From Bursaphelenchus xylophilus (Eukaryota > Nematoda > Chromadorea > Rhabditida > Aphelenchoididae), in the NCBI GenBank assembly GCA_904066235.2, contig CAJFCV020000006.1, positions 10,788,001-10,852,000 on the forward strand: a stretch of 64,000 nucleotides of DNA, given 5' to 3'. Each line of letters starts with the position of its first letter. Position 1 is the stretch's first letter. Shown here in pieces: positions 9,884-21,900 of the stretch. The notes under the pieces were generated by a model. The model was given only the letters and a program-made list of their open reading frames with translations, was not told the origin of the DNA and did not search any database. The translations under genes and the position numbers were made by a program.

Positions 9884-12800
9884 ATGGATTCCGAACTCAA
9901 ATACAATCGATATTACGCGGTTCGGCAGGTAGGCTAGGTTTTGAAATTTTAGGTAATAAATTGGTGAGAATGGTGAAGATGGGGGTTGTTTTTTGGGGTA
10001 AAACATGTGCCATGACGTTATAGAAGGGTTTTTGTAAAGTAGGGAAGGATCGGAGAGGAATTTTTTGATTTTTTGATAAAAATTATATTATCCATGAGGA
10101 TCGGATGGAAAAGTTGGCAGAAATGGGGTGCAATCGGGTTTGATTGATGAAAAATGTTGCTAGAATTAAGATAGATGGTTTTGGCTATCTTTTTCAACTT
10201 CCAGCACCTCCGAACATTCCCCGATTGGACGACAACACAAGGAATTCCGCAATTTGGACTCGCCAAACGCCGGATTTGCTGTGGATTCTGGTTTGTGTGC
10301 ACATTGATCGCGACTGGCCTTTTGTTATGGCAGGTGATTCTCTCCATTACCGAGTACTATCAACGAGGTGTCAATGTGAACATAGAGGTTGGGAAAGAAT
10401 CGATAAAATTTATATTGTTTTAGCTTCAATTCGAACAACGGGTGTTTCCGGCGGTCACGGTTTGCGACAGCAACCCGTACAAGAACTCCATGTTGGATCA
10501 GTACCCCAAAGTGAGTGTTTTTGTGGCATTTTTGGATTAGTTTTTCCCAACTTTTTCACTTATATTACTCTAGGTGAAGCAAGTCTTGGATACCTACAAA
10601 TATGCGGCCAGAAAGTTGGTCTGCGCCAAGAACGCTGAATGCAATTATGATGCGAATAGCACATTGGATCAGTTTGAGGAGGAATATCGGTTCACGGTAG
10701 GCGTTTTTGACATTATTTTTATTGGACTTGTAGGGGATAAACAACACCGGAGAACTCCGTCAACTCGCCAAAACTTTGACTTATTTGGCCGCCTCAGAGT
10801 ACGACATGAGTCCTGCGATGGTGTCGAAAAGCGATTTGGTGTTGGCTTGCAGTTTCAACACGATCGGATGCAGTGATTCGTAGGTGGTTTTTTTGGCAAG
10901 GAGAATATAAATTTTGCGCATAAAGAGGGAAATTAGGTTGGAAATTGAAGGCATAGGTAAAAAGACAAAGTTTCTTTCTTTTATTTTTGGCAGTTCTTCG
11001 ATCGAAATTTTCAAGGATAATATAAATTTAGGTATAAAAATTAAAATTTTTGCTGTGAAAGGCAAATATTGAGGATAGAAGTGTTACTGCCAGCTTTTTA
11101 GAGTAAAATACGTATAAGGAATCATTTTAACTTTAAATTTGAGTCCAATTTTGATAAAAATTTTCTTGGGTAATATAATTTTAGGTATCAAAATCAAAAA
11201 TTTTTGTTGTGAAAGGCAAATATAGAGGATAGAAATGTTGCAGTGAGACTTTTAAGGTAAAATACGTTTAACAAAGCGTTTTAACATCAAATTTAAGGCC
11301 GATTTTGATCAAAATTTTCACGGATAATATAATTTTTAGGTATAAAAATTAAAATTTTTGCTGTAAAATGACAAATATAGAGGATAGAAGTGTTGCAGTA
11401 AGACTTTTAAGGTAAAATACGTTTTTTTAACATTAAATTTTAGATGGTTTTTGATCAAAATTTTCAAGGATAATATAAATTTAGGTATCAAAATCAAAAA
11501 TTTTTGTTGTGAATGGCAAATATAGTGGCTAGAAATGTTGCAGCGAGACTTTTAAGGTAAAATAGGTATAAAGAAGCATTTTAACATTAAATTTTAGCTA
11601 GTTTTTGATCAAAATTTTCAAGGATAATATAATTTTAGGTATCAAAATCAAAAATTTTTGTTTCAGAGGTCTTTTCCAGATCCAATTTTTCGTTTAGTGA
11701 CTGGACCTACCTCCTCGACCCCTACGTCGGCAACTGCTATCAATTCAACATGAATTCCGAGCATCAAGCGCAGCGCGCCGGCCCTGTGTATGGGCTGCGG
11801 CTGCAGCTGAAAACGAACGTCAGCGAATACGTGGCGGTGAACAATGGCGCCTCCGTGATCGTCATGGTGCACGACCAGGACGAGCACGTGATCCCCGGCT
11901 CGGTGGGGTACAATGTGGAGACGGGGACGCGGACCGAGATCAGCGTCACGTACACGCAGATCTCGCGGCTCGGAAGTCCCTACGGAGACTGCTCGGATGC
12001 CATTCCCGATGGCTATTTGTATGATGGGAACTATAATACGGAGCTGTGTCAGCGCTCGGAGTATCAGAAGATGATGATTGAGAGCTGCGATTGCTATGAT
12101 CCGAGGTACCCAACGCCCAATGACACCAAGGTCGACAAGTGCAATATCGACGATAATTGTGAGTTTTTCCCCGGAATTTGGCTGATACGAAGTGATGCAA
12201 TTTGATTGAGGAAGAAATGGAGGGTCCTCAAGGGCAATTTCAGAGGTTTTTGACCGATTTTTTCTTGGAAAATTGAGGTTTTTTATGGATTTTGGAAAAA
12301 AGTCATCAAAATTTGATGATGAATGATTTTTTTAAAATTTTTTGACTGATTTGTGGGGCGATTATGAATTGAATAAGTTTATAATGGACTTGATTTTGTA
12401 CTGGGTTGAGATTTGTAAAGAAAATTTTCATTTTTGGGACCTAAGTTTAACCTAAAGTAATATACAGGGTGTTCAGAGAATTATGGAAAAAACTATTCAT
12501 TAATAACTTTGCGCTCAGTGGTCCAATCCGAAAAAAATTTTTTGCACTTTACAGAAAAACCTTGGAGTTTTTAGAATCTAAAAAAAATTTTTTTCTTTTA
12601 TCGGCGGAGACTTCCGTAATCCGCGTTGAATTCGGCGGAGTGTTTTTTCACGAAATAAGGCTGTAAATCGTTGTATGTGTAAAGAAATGGGCGGAAGAGG
12701 ATACAGAAGATACAATATGACATTTCTTTCAAATTTCTGTGCTTCGGCGGAGACATTTTTTAACCTCGGCGGACGATTTTTCTTCGACTTCGGATAGTCA

Positions 12801-15800
12801 AAATTGGCTAAAACCAAAGCGTATGGTATCCCTAGTGACATGTCGCTTAAAAACGACTTATTACGTCTTCAGTCGGCTGGCAGATGAAAAAAAGGCAATT
12901 CGGCGGAAAAATCGGCGAAGAAAAAATGAACGTATTTAAGAACTTATGCAAATTTATCCGCCGAGCATCCGCCAAGAAGAAGATTCATATTTTTGGTTGA
13001 TCAGGGCCGTATAAGACCTACAACTTTAGTTTTCTCATCATAATTTCTTAAATGTGTTAATTTTTTTCTTCGCCGATTTCTCCGCCGAATTGCCTTTTTT
13101 TCATCTGCCCGCCGGCTGAAGACGTATTAAGCCGTTTTTAGGCTCCATACCACCAGGGATACCATGCTCTTTGGTTTTAGCCGATTTTGACTATCCGGAG
13201 TCGAAGAAAAATCGTCCGCCGAGGTTAAAAAATGTCTCCGCCGAAGCATAGAAATTTGAAAGAAATGTCATATCGTATCTTCTGGATCCTTTTCCGCCCA
13301 TTTTCTTTACACATACAACGATTTACAGCCTTATTTCGTGAAAAAAACACTCCGCCGAATTCAACGCGGATTACGGAAGTCTCCGCCGACAAAAGAAATT
13401 TTTTTTTGAGATTCTAAAAACTCCAAGGTTTTTCTGTAAAATGCAAAAAAAAATTTTCGGATTGGGCCACTGAGCGCAAAGTTATTAATGAATAGTTTTT
13501 TCCATAATTCTCTGAACACCCTGTAGAGATTAATGCAAAGTTTGTTGAATATTTCAACGGCCCTTGTAAGGGAGGACCTAAATTTTTCAGAGGGTAAAAT
13601 ATAAAGGTTAGAGAGCATATTTGCCAAATTTGTCAAGGAAAGTACTTCTATGGGGTATGGGGTTACTGGTCGAGACATATATCAAAAAAATCGCAATTTT
13701 TCTGATTCAGAATATGCAAAAGTTAGCTGCCCAATTTTGGTTTGTAAGGGTGAAAAAAATCGCCAGAACTTTTCCCGCAACACCACACAGATGCCCTTTT
13801 AATACAATATACAGTGTGGGACCTGATCCAGTGGCAAAAAACATACCATTTTGCATCGGAGAAGTATAAAAAATGTGGCAAAATGCTTCCCTCTCCAAGT
13901 GAAAAAACTTCTTTTTGAAGGGCCCTCACGAAAAGAGCGGGCGCGCTTATGAAATCTGAGTTTTTTTCACTTGGAAAGGGAGGTATTTTGCCACATTTTT
14001 TTGGTGCTTCCTGGATGCAAAATGGTACGTTTTTTGCCACTGTATCAGGTCCCACACTGTAGAAAAAGAGCGTTTGTGTGGTGTTGCGAGAAAAGTTCTG
14101 AAGGTTTTTACCCCCTTGCAAACCAAAATTGGGCAGCTAACTTTTACATATTCTGAATCAGAAAAATTTTGCGATTTTTTTGATAATGTCGCGACCTGTA
14201 GCTCCATAAAGTACTTTCCTTGTCAAATTTGGCATATATGCTTTCTACCCTTTATATTTCATCCTCTGAAAATTTTAGGTCTTGCTTTACAAGGGCCGTT
14301 GAAATATTAAACAATCTTTGCATTAAGCTCTATATAACTTTAGGCCAAAGTTAGGTCCCAAAAATAAAACTTTCCTTTAAAAATCTCAACTCCCTACAAT
14401 ATGAAGTCCATTATAAACTTATTCAATTCGTAATCGCCCAACAAATCAGTCAAAAAGTTCTTAAAAATTCATTCATCATCAAATTTTGATGACTTTTCTC
14501 CAAAATCCATCAAGAAACCTCATTTTTCCAAGAAAAAATCTGTGAAAAATCTCTGAAATGCCCTCCATTTCTTCCTCAATCAAATTCCGTTTAACTTTGG
14601 GTCAAAATTAGGTCCCAACAATAAGAATTTTTGTTACAAATTTTTTTTATCTCAACCCATTAATTTCCTTGTGAAACAAATCCACAAACTTTGCCAAATT
14701 TTATGGCCATTTCTTTCCAGTGAGCTGCTGGCTTGACTATAATAACCAAACCGTGGGCGAGGACTGCTATCAGCCCTGTAATGACGGCGTCTATGCGGTC
14801 ACAATATCCAGCGCGACTTGGCCCACGTCCGTGGGCACGGTCGTGGCCGGCTGCTACGAGAACGCGTACCCCGAGGGCTGCCAAAAAGCGTTCGGCGAGA
14901 ACGCGGCGTGGGTGGAGATTTACTACGAAAAATTGAATTACGAAACGATGGAAGAGAGTCCCGCCGCCACCGTGTCGTCGGTCCTGTCCGACATTGGAGG
15001 CCAGATCGGGCTGTTCCTGGGCATGAGCGTGATCTCGTTCGTGGACTTTGTTATATTGTTCTTGCAGGTGAGAAAAAAAAAGAAAAATTGGGATTTTTTG
15101 TAAAAATCAAAATTTTTGCGGGGTTTTTTGAAGTTTTTAGGGGTTTTCTGAGAATTTAGAGGGCAGTTGATGTGATTCTAGGCACTTGAGAAAGTTTGAG
15201 TACGATTTTTTTTTTTGGAATTTCGGAATTTTTTGAAAATTTTTGGGCAATTTTTCGATTTTTTTGGATTTTTAAAAAATTTTAGGTAGTATCTAGAAAT
15301 TCTGAGGACTTCCGAACCTATTTCGGGGTCTTTTTACAAATTTTTACATCGATTTTTGCCATGAATTTTGGGATTTTTTCGAAATTTTTGGCTTTTTTTG
15401 TAAAATTTTTGATGATTTTTTGAAATTTTTTAAAAATTTTAGGGAGTATCTAGGAATTTTGAGGACTTCTGAGCCCATTTAGTGCCTTTTTACAAATTCT
15501 TACATTGATTTTTCCAAGAACTTTGAGATTTTTTCAAAATTTTTTGGTCTTTTTCCAAAAATTTTTGGCGATTTTTTGATTTTTGGATTTTTTTGAAAAT
15601 TGTAAGTTGTGTCTAGGGATTTTGAGGACTTTCGAGCCCATTTAGTGCCTTTTTGCAAATTTGGACAACGATTTTTCCATGAATTTTGAGATTTTTTCAA
15701 AATTTTATCTAAAATTTTTGATGATTTTCAAAAAATTTGCTAAAAAACCCCGTATTTACTTCGTATTTTAGCTGTTGCTCAGCTGCATTCTTCCACGATA

Positions 15801-15825
15801 CGCTTATCTGGTGGACTTCGACTAG
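9884..15825 (+). CDS. DEG/ENaC (degenerin/ASIC-type) sodium channel subunit A
   Basis: Eight exons in phase: 9884-9928, 10205-10387, 10424-10510, 10574-10696, 10734-10879, 11680-12158, 14721-15067 and 15772-15825, giving 487 residues. Transmembrane segment 1 is about residues 40-65. The family motif FPAVTVC lies at 84-90. The cysteine-rich extracellular part includes CGCYDP-like CDCYDPRYP and ENaC-type KLNYETMEE. Segment 2 with [11 protein letters not shown] begins at 447, the GMS filter being 455-457. The extracellular loop is shorter than in MEC-4. The usual N-terminal His-Gly gating motif reads Gln-Gly at 27-28. The family forms trimeric amiloride-sensitive cation channels. Exons 1 and 8 are short and least certain. 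It is closely related to gene B, with shared 146-nt exons and phases. Confidence 0.9.
10880..11679. repeat. DEG/ENaC A intron 5: tandem repeat of about 160-180 bp
   Basis: Four units from about 11010 to 11660. Each has AAGGATAATATAA, TTTAGGTAT, AAAATTTTTG, GGCAAATATAGAGGATAG and TTTTAAGGTAAAATACG in the same order. The real 3' splice site follows the last unit. Confidence 0.8.
12465..13527. mobile_element. Fold-back element with ACAGGGTGTTCAGAGAA ends
   Basis: Two arms of about 530 bp, 12465-12995 and 13020-13527, are near-perfect inverted copies. Termini read ACAGGGTGTTCAGAGAATTA and its complement. Interior landmarks are TCCGCCGA repeats and AAACCAAAG. The termini resemble Tc1/mariner-type ends but there is no transposase frame. 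A solo remnant with the CACCCTGTATAG end lies at 59425-59655. Confidence 0.85.
13545..14310. mobile_element. Fold-back with GACAAGGAAAGTACTT arms, copy 1
   Basis: Arms about 13545-13800 and 14065-14310, in inverted order, carry CAAGGAAAGTACTT, AGTTAGCTGCCCAATTTTGG and AGGGTAAAATATAAAGG. The centre is filled by the element at 13811-14061. The same arms flank a tRNA-like unit at 57890-58495. Confidence 0.8.
13811..14061. mobile_element. GGGACCTGATCCAGTGGC-ended TIR element, copy 1
   Basis: About 250 bp with termini ACAGTGTGGGACCTGATCCA and its complement. Subterminal CATTTTGC, AAAATGTGGCAAAATGCTTC and AAGTGAAAAAACT tracts are mirrored. It is the innermost of the nested insertions in this intron. 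No coding capacity. Confidence 0.85.
15068..15771. repeat. DEG/ENaC A intron 7: tandem repeat of about 155 bp
   Basis: Three to four units from about 15270 to 15720 with TATCTAGGAATTTTGAGGAC, GAGCCCATTTAGTGCCTTTT and TTTTTCCATGAATTTTGAGA. The intron ends in CGTATTTTAG, the decamer common throughout the window. Confidence 0.75.
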
Positions 15826-15877
15826 TTTATTCTCCATTCTGTACAGCTAATTTCTGATATACGGTTATTTGATTCGA

Positions 15878-15883
15878 AATAAA
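15878..15883 (+). terminator. Poly(A) signal of DEG/ENaC A
   Basis: AATAAA 53 nt after the stop codon at 15825. The convergent gene B may end only 150 bp away. Confidence 0.55.
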
Positions 15884-15974
15884 TGGAAGAACGTTCCTTG
15901 CCGACGATCGTTATGGTGATAAATGTATATGTTTCTATTCGAAAATTGAATATTTATGGGATGTGGGCGCTGCT

Positions 15975-18900
15975 CTAGAAACCCACCACTTCACCGGCTT
16001 TGCTGGAGAGACATGACGCGCACACCTGAAAAATGATGGATAATATAGCAAAAATCATGGGAAATTGGGGTAAAATACGGTTGTCAAAAATATTGTGAAC
16101 TGTCTAAAATGAATTTATATAGTATAATTAGTATTCCCATAGCAAAAAATTGCGATATTGAGGCGACTTTTGCTATCTATGACCTTATTTTAGGTGTAAA
16201 TCACCTAAAGTAATATAATTTTTGACTTAAACTTGAATTTTTTGCTATCACATAGCCTCTTTAGGTATTTAAATTAAATTCTAAGACATTTAGAGTATTT
16301 CTAGAAGCTTTACATATAAACGTGGTCACAGAAGTTCTTGCATTCGATCTTCGCCGATGAGGCGTAAACCACTGCAAAAATCGATGTGCAGCGATTTGGA
16401 AAACCCAGTGTCAACAAACTTGCGAATCTGAGAAAAATCAGTGCGGACTTAATAGCCCTGCACTGATTTTCAGAATTCAGTGCATTTTTAATAAGTCAGT
16501 AATGATTTTCTAAATTCAGTGCATTTTTAATAAGAAAGTAATGATTTTTGAAATTCAGTGCATTTTTAATAAGTCAGTAATGACTTTTCAAATTCAGTGC
16601 ATTTTTAATAAGTCGGCACTGATTTTCAAAATTCAGTGCTGAGTTTAGAGAAGCTCCGCCCCCCTTTCTGCAGCCAATCAGGAGGCAGCTCTAGAAAATT
16701 GTCTCCGCCTTCTTGAACTAGGCCTTGCACCATTCAATTTTGAGGTTAAATTAGTCGTTTTTTTTGGGGTTTTCAGATATTCAACATGGTAAATATATAA
16801 TTTTATCCTTCTAAACAACAACAATCAAAAAACGATTTCAAAAATATATAACGAGTTCCCAAAAACAAATAATAAATAATTTAACGCTATAAAAAGAAGC
16901 AACTACACTAAAAGCTCTACCAGAATTGAATTCTACTTAAGAGATCTTCTAAATAATATTAAATGGAACGACTGGTTGAAGGGACAGCTGACGTACGGGT
17001 ACCATCGGATGTTCGGGGCTGGCTGTGTCTTTTGGCTGGTTCCTGGTAAGTTTGTTCACATCATTTTCAAGAGATGAGCTGGGTTCTTCGGCTTCTTCCG
17101 ACGGATTTTCCTAAAAAAATTGAGATTTATTGCCAAATCCAGTAATTTCTAGGTCACTAATGGCTGATTTTCACTTTTATTAAACTTCAAAAGCTCAAGG
17201 CTTTAATTTCACGCCTTATACTAGATCATCAACAAACTTTTCTACTTCTTTTTCAATTTTCATACCTAAATTTCAAGAACAACAAGAAAAACATACCTGA
17301 TCGTCGCTGAAACCCAACTCAACGTTCAAACTCGCTTCAATTTGGTCCTCAAAATCTGATGTGTCGTCTTCCGTGCGCAGTATCTCGTCGGATTCCACAG
17401 GGTCAACTGAGTTGTTCCATCAGCTACCTAAAAAATAAGAGCCCAAAAGTTGAGCATCAACAAACTTTTCTACTTCTTTTTCAATTTTCATACCTAAATT
17501 TCAAGAACAACAAGAAAAACATACCTGATCGTCGATGAAACCCAACGCAACGTTCAAACTCGCTTCAATTTGGTCCTCAAAATCTGATGTGTCGTCTTCC
17601 GTGCGCAGTATCTCGTCGGATTCCACAGGGTCAACTGGGTTGTTCCATCAGCTACCTAAAAAATAAGAGCCCAAAAGTTGAGCATCAACAAACTTTTCTA
17701 CTTCTTTTTCAATTTTCATACCTAAATTTCAAGAACAACAAGAAAAACATACCTGATCGTCGATGAAACCCAACTCAACGTTCAAACTCGCTTCAATTTG
17801 GTCCTCAAAATCTGATGTGTGGTCTTCCGTGCGCAGGATCTCGTCGGATTCCACAGGGTCGACTGGGTTGTTCCATCAGCTACCTAAAAAATAAGAGCCA
17901 AAAAGTTATATTGTGGCAAAATTTGCCACGAAAATCGTAAAAAAATACAAGTTTTGGGCCTAAAAATTACGAAATGATCCGCAAGGACTTGATCCGTGTT
18001 TTGTGTCTCGCAGGGAAATTACAGGATTTGTTTGACTCAGACTCTTTTCTTTTGCTGGCTTTTTTTATCTTTTTTCGCGAAGTTTTGTCGCTTGGGTCCT
18101 CTGACTGATTTGGGTATTATTTTCAGCTGGGAATGATTTTTATTGGTGTTGATTTGCTCCGTCTGCTTTTACTGCATGCGACAGATGAATATTTGCGCCC
18201 CATTTTGTCTGTTCAAGGTAAGTATTTGAATTTTTCTTCTGTTTTTAGGCTTCTTCGAGGAAAACTAACGATAAATTTAGCAGAAAAAATATTTTTTGGT
18301 CGGCAGACACCTAAAATATTTGCTTTCCAGAAACGGACGAGATGCAATCGATTATGGAAATATTATGCGAGGTGCGTTCGAAGCGGGCCCGTCGTGGATC
18401 AGACATCGCGGATAATTCTTCAAACAACTCGTCAACTGCAATGTTTTCATCGCTCAACTCGGCTTCTGTTGTGTATTTCGTCTTCATGGCGGACAATTTG
18501 GAGGATTTCTTCCGGGAGAATGTTGGTATCGTCTTTCCAAAGTCCGTCTGGATGGTTTTCATCTGCATTCTGGTGCTGGGCTTCTGTTCCATTCGAAAGC
18601 TCTCGAAATTGGGGCCATTCGCAACCGCAGCCAACGTGATTTACTTGGGCGCAGTGGCGATTGTGGTATATTTCTTCTCCAGCAACCTGAAATCGACGGA
18701 TGAGCTGACGAAATGAGGAGAATTGCGGGATTTGCCACAATTCTTCGGCACTGTGATGTTCGCCTTCGAAGGTGTTTCGGTGGTAAGTTGGGTTTGAAAT
18801 TTTTGATTCCGCCTTTAGATCATCGAGAATCGAATGCAATGCCGGCAGAATTTTATTCAGTGGAATGGAGTGCTGAAACCTTCTTGAGGAAGCCACAATC

Positions 18901-21900
18901 GGAGAAGTGAATAAAGTAAGTCATTAATTTCCATTTTATTATTGCTTAGGTTCAGTTTTTGCATAAATGTCGTATTTTAGCAGACTCCAATTTTGGAACC
19001 AGTCAACGACCCATACCGCAATCTTCCAACAGTGGACTTGGAAGCAGAAACCAGTTTGGAGAGCGTCCTCGGTTCCAATCCTCCAATCCAATGTTTGGAG
19101 GAAGCCGACCATTGGAAACCGGTCGTCCATCCACGTCGGGACATCGCCAACGACTCAACCCCAACTGGAAGACGATGTGTTTGATGAGGAGAAAGAACGA
19201 TGGAAACCGTAAAACATCTTGTATTATGTCTCGAAGATAAACTTTCTATAGGATACGGGTTTATTTTTTACATTAGCAACTGGTCATGATTCCAGTAAAG
19301 AAAACATAGAAATCATCTTGCTTCCAGTTTCACTTTTGTTGATTCTCCTTCCAAGGATGGAAGTTGTCAAAAAATCTGGATTCTGTTTTATTTGAAAGTA
19401 TAAGGTGCTTCATAAACCCCATTAGTGGCTACAACGGAGCACGGAGTGAAATCCGCGAAAAAACGGCGTTTTTCTAACGCCTTTTGCGTTCATTTTGAGA
19501 GCTGTTACCTGATTGGCTCCAGAAAAAGGGGGCGGAGCTACGGGTCTAAGTCAACACTGAATTTCGAAAATCAGTGCCGACTTATTAAAAATGCACTGAA
19601 TTTGAAAAATCATTACTGACTTATAAAAAATGCACTGAATTTCAAAAATCATTACTGACTTAAAAAAAATGCACTGAATTTGAAAAATCATTACTGACTT
19701 ATTAAAAATGCACTGAATTTGAAAAATCATTACTGACTTAAAAAAAATGCACTGAATTTTAAAAATCATTTCCGACCCAAAATTAACCCTGCACTGGGTT
19801 TTCCAAATCACTGCACATCGATTTTTGCAGTGGTTTACGCCTCATCGGCGAAGATCGAATGCAAGAACTTCTGTGACCACGTTTATATCTAATCTCGCTC
19901 AAATTTAGTTTACTTTAGGACCATTTTAGTAGGTCATCTAAAGTAATATAAATTTTTGATAAAACTTGCAGTTGATCTGCTTTTTTTGATCTAAAATTTT
20001 AGTAGACTATGTAAGATGTAATTTGGATTTACCTGGAATGCCAAAACAAAGAATTCGATAACCGAAATGACCGACATTCCCAGCCATAAGCCAATTTGTC
20101 CACCAAAGTTGGATAGCAGGGTTGAAACCTGAAATAATTGTTTTAAAATACGTTTTGTGGTAGTTCTTCCTTTTTAAGAACGATTTCTCGGAGGAAAAAT
20201 GAAAAAATTTTAGCCAAAAAATTAAATTTTTAACGTCTGATACCTAGTGTAATATAATTAATCCAAAAATATCGAGATATTCATAAAGTATGACACAAAA
20301 TACTCACAGTATACGCAGCACTCTCCTCCATTGTTTCGTAGTTCAGTTTCTCGTAGTAGACTTCAATCAAAGCGCCATTATCGGTGTACATTTCCAGACA
20401 GGTCTGATTACCGTACTCGCCCTCCTCGCATTCGCCGATTATGGTCAACGAGGAGCTTGGCCATTTGGCCGAGGACACTGTGACTTCGTAAGTGCCTTCG
20501 TGACAGGGCTGCGTGCAACTGTAGTCGGATCCGGTGTGGTTGGATTGCTGGTTCCAGCAGTCATCTAAAAAAAAGAAAATTGATGGGTAAAGTAATATAA
20601 AGTTTGATGAAATTTGAAGGGAAAAGGTGTAAAATGGTGGAATAAGCGGTGTGATAGAAATGAATGTAGGATATTTGGGGATCTAAGACCTTTAAGGAGG
20701 TGGTTTTTACATTATTTTAGGCATATTTTAACCAAAGTAATATTAGGTCGTTCAGAAAGTTCGTTCGTTTTTCTATTGCTTTGTTTTACGAGGATTGTTT
20801 GTTGTTTGGCAAAGGGTATATATTTATTTGATAAAGCCAGTTTTGTAGAGGAGAAAAAGCTGTATCAAATAAATATATTCCATTTGCCATAGAACAAACA
20901 ATCCTTGTAAAACAAAGCAATGAAAAAACGAACGAACTTTCTGGACGACCTAATATAAAATTTTTAGAAATTTATATAAAAGCTGTAGAAAACGTTGACA
21001 TCAAGATGTGCAACGGTTGATAATAGGATATTTAGCCAAAATGGCTTCTTAATTTTAGTTTTTTATGTGATTTTAGGCTTTAAAATCGCCTAAAATAATA
21101 TAAAATTTTCAAAAAATGATGGAAATTTTAACTACAAATTATAAGTAAAAGGCTTTTTAGCGCCTTAAAATCTCGTATTTTACAATGACTTCCCATTTGA
21201 ACCCAAAAAATCCTAATAAAAACATCTAATCTCGCTATATCTCCTTACAATTATCCTCGATGGTGCACATAGTATCCGTGCTATTCGGTTTCGGGTATGC
21301 CGGATCATAGCATCCGCAATTAGAAACCATATTCGTCTGATAATTGGAGCGTTGACAGCCTTCCGTACTGTACGCCAGACTGAACAAATACCCATCGGGT
21401 TTTGTGTCCGTGCACTCGCCGTAAGGACTGCCAAGACGAGAGATGTCGGTGTAGGTGACTCCAATTGAGGTGGCTGTTCCTACCTGGAAATTACGGAGGG
21501 TATAATGTGTAAGACTTTTGTCTAAAAAATATATTTTTCACATCCAAATTTTACGATGTTTTTGGGTCTAATATACAGGTATACTGGTCAAAATAGACCA
21601 CATGGATCTTGATATTACATGTCAGAAATTTAGAATATGATTTTTGAAGGCATATACAAGAGTTTCAGTTCGTAAAAAGACCTTCCCCATCCCAAAGCGG
21701 CAAGTACAGTGGGGACCTGATCCAGTGGCAAAAAACGTACCATTTTGCTTCCGGAAAGTATCAGAAATGTGGCAAAATGCTTCCCTCTCCAAGTGAAAAA
21801 AAACTTCGTTTTGAAGGGCGCGCCCTTTTTCCTCACAATAAGAGCGGGCGCGCTTTAGAAATCGGAGTTTTTTCGCTTGAAGAGGGAAGCATTTTGCCAC

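Larger units (their letters stand above)
12190..14595. repeat. Outer inverted repeat of DEG/ENaC A intron 6
   Basis: Left arm about 12190-12470 and right arm about 14320-14595 are inverted copies. Mirrored landmarks are ATCAAAATTTGATGATGAAT, AAGTTTATAATGGACTT and TTTTTGGGACCTAA. They enclose the fold-back at 12465-13527 and the inverted repeat at 13545-14310. The whole array lies inside the 2.56-kb intron 6, between the exons ending at 12158 and starting at 14721. Confidence 0.85.
16312..19890. repeat. Segment flanked by 370-bp inverted repeats
   Basis: Left arm 16312-16690 and right arm 19500-19890 are inverted copies. Both carry CGTGGTCACAGAAGTTCTTG, GATGAGGCGTAAACCACTGC, five to seven units of about 38 bp with AATTCAGTGCATTTTTAATA, and a CCAATCAGG tract. 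The 2.8 kb between them holds an acidic exon-like array and the SLC36 pseudogene. It may be a composite element or a duplicated and inverted block. Confidence 0.8.

Noticed and set aside
12465..13527. Possible autonomous Tc1/mariner transposon
   Set aside because: Termini are suggestive, but the arms meet in the middle and leave no transposase frame.
13723..14207. Open frames in the centre of DEG/ENaC A intron 6
   Set aside because: They are readings of the nested TIR element; similar peptides appear at 21622 and 25031 because of the same element.
16312..16450. Arm sequence as last exon of DEG/ENaC B (YKRGHRSSC frame)
   Set aside because: No acceptor gives that frame in phase after the TM2 exon, and the same sequence is present in both inverted arms, so it is better explained as repeat.
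18311..18896. Minus-strand frames of 107 and 149 residues
   Set aside because: They are antisense to the SLC36-type fragment, whose similarity is clearly on the plus strand.
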